In this document: positions 35,732 to 35,799 of the stretch, piece by piece | How the letters are laid out: each line of letters starts with the position of its first letter | How positions within the stretch are numbered: position 1 is the first letter of the stretch | NCBI GenBank assembly: GCA_039183635.1 | Contig: JBCDBL010000027.1 | Location: 1 to 35,799 of the forward strand | Origin: JBCDBL01 sp039183635 | Lineage (GTDB): Bacteria > Pseudomonadota > Alphaproteobacteria > Caulobacterales > Parvularculaceae | Reading direction: 5' to 3' | Length of the DNA stretch: 35,799 nucleotides | The notes under the pieces: model-generated | What the model was told of the DNA's origin: nothing | Seen by the model: only the letters and a program-made list of their open reading frames with translations | Database searches by the model: none | Made by a program: the position numbers and the translations under genes

Positions 35732-35799
35732 ATGGGTCGCAAGTATTGCCAATTGAGCATCGAAGAACGCCGCACGATCTTTCGCATGTTGGAGGCCAA
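35732..35799 (+). CDS. IS30-family transposase, 5' fragment only
   Basis: The frame opens with MGRKYCQLSIEERRTIFRML and runs off the right edge after 22 codons. The pattern (Tyr/Cys)-x-Leu-(T/S)-x-E-E-R-x-x-I-x-x-M is the N-terminal helix-turn-helix start of IS30 transposases. GGAAGGA lies about 8 nt before the ATG. The catalytic DDE core lies outside the window. The left end of the element is not defined; the stretch from about 35655 could hold it. Whether the element is intact cannot be judged here. Confidence 0.65.
   Translation, partial: MGRKYCQLSIEERRTIFRMLEA

Overview
The window reads as a GC-rich chromosome segment from an alphaproteobacterium, probably a dimorphic or asymmetrically dividing lineage. 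The signs are a PodJ-like polarity protein, two perfect CtrA boxes (TTAA-N7-TTAA), a TIGR02186 protein beside a TauE/SafE exporter, split glyQ/glyS, and a nadABC operon next to a NadQ-type regulator with its palindrome. Most of the window is ordinary chromosome. The accessory parts are an AT-rich islet at about 18.7-19.8 kb, an orphan cytosine methyltransferase/Vsr pair, REP-type palindromic repeats, and an IS30-type transposase that begins at the right edge.

Layout. 1-0.7 kb: a truncated secreted or anchored protein with a CtrA box, then an inverted pair of REP-like repeats. 0.7-6.1 kb, minus strand: PodJ-like protein, TauE/SafE exporter, TIGR02186 protein and two tandem DUF3429 membrane proteins. 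6.5-8.3 kb: acyl-CoA dehydrogenase, converging on vsr and a C5-cytosine methyltransferase whose C-terminal tail is encoded by a second REP-like pair. 10.2-11.9 kb: a secreted Tyr/Lys/His/Gly-rich protein and a secreted AMIN-like/TPR protein. 12.2-18.6 kb: glyQ, a PaaI-type thioesterase, glyS and ppdK. 18.7-20.0 kb: AT-rich islet with one membrane-protein gene, palindromes, a CtrA box and a long inverted repeat leading into a SleB-type cell-wall hydrolase.

21.1-27.3 kb, minus strand: HD hydrolase, tyrosine phosphatase, NadQ-like regulator, nadA, nadB, nadC. A 19-bp palindrome lies 27 bp ahead of nadA, so the cluster looks like de novo NAD synthesis under local NadQ control. 27.4-28.8 kb: universal stress protein behind a perfect FNR/FixK box, followed by a small conserved-looking gene. 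28.9-30.1 kb: ketoacyl-ACP synthase III-like enzyme. 30.3-35.4 kb, minus strand: hybrid kinase (REC-HisKA-HATPase-REC-Hpt), GAF/PAS kinase and a stand-alone receiver, which look like one signalling module. The IS30-type gene starts at 35,732.

I saw no tRNA, rRNA or CRISPR array. I did not find a clearly new multi-gene system. The least explained items are the Tyr/Lys/His/Gly-rich secreted protein, the repeat-derived methyltransferase tail, the long inverted repeat ahead of the cell-wall hydrolase, and the AT-rich islet.
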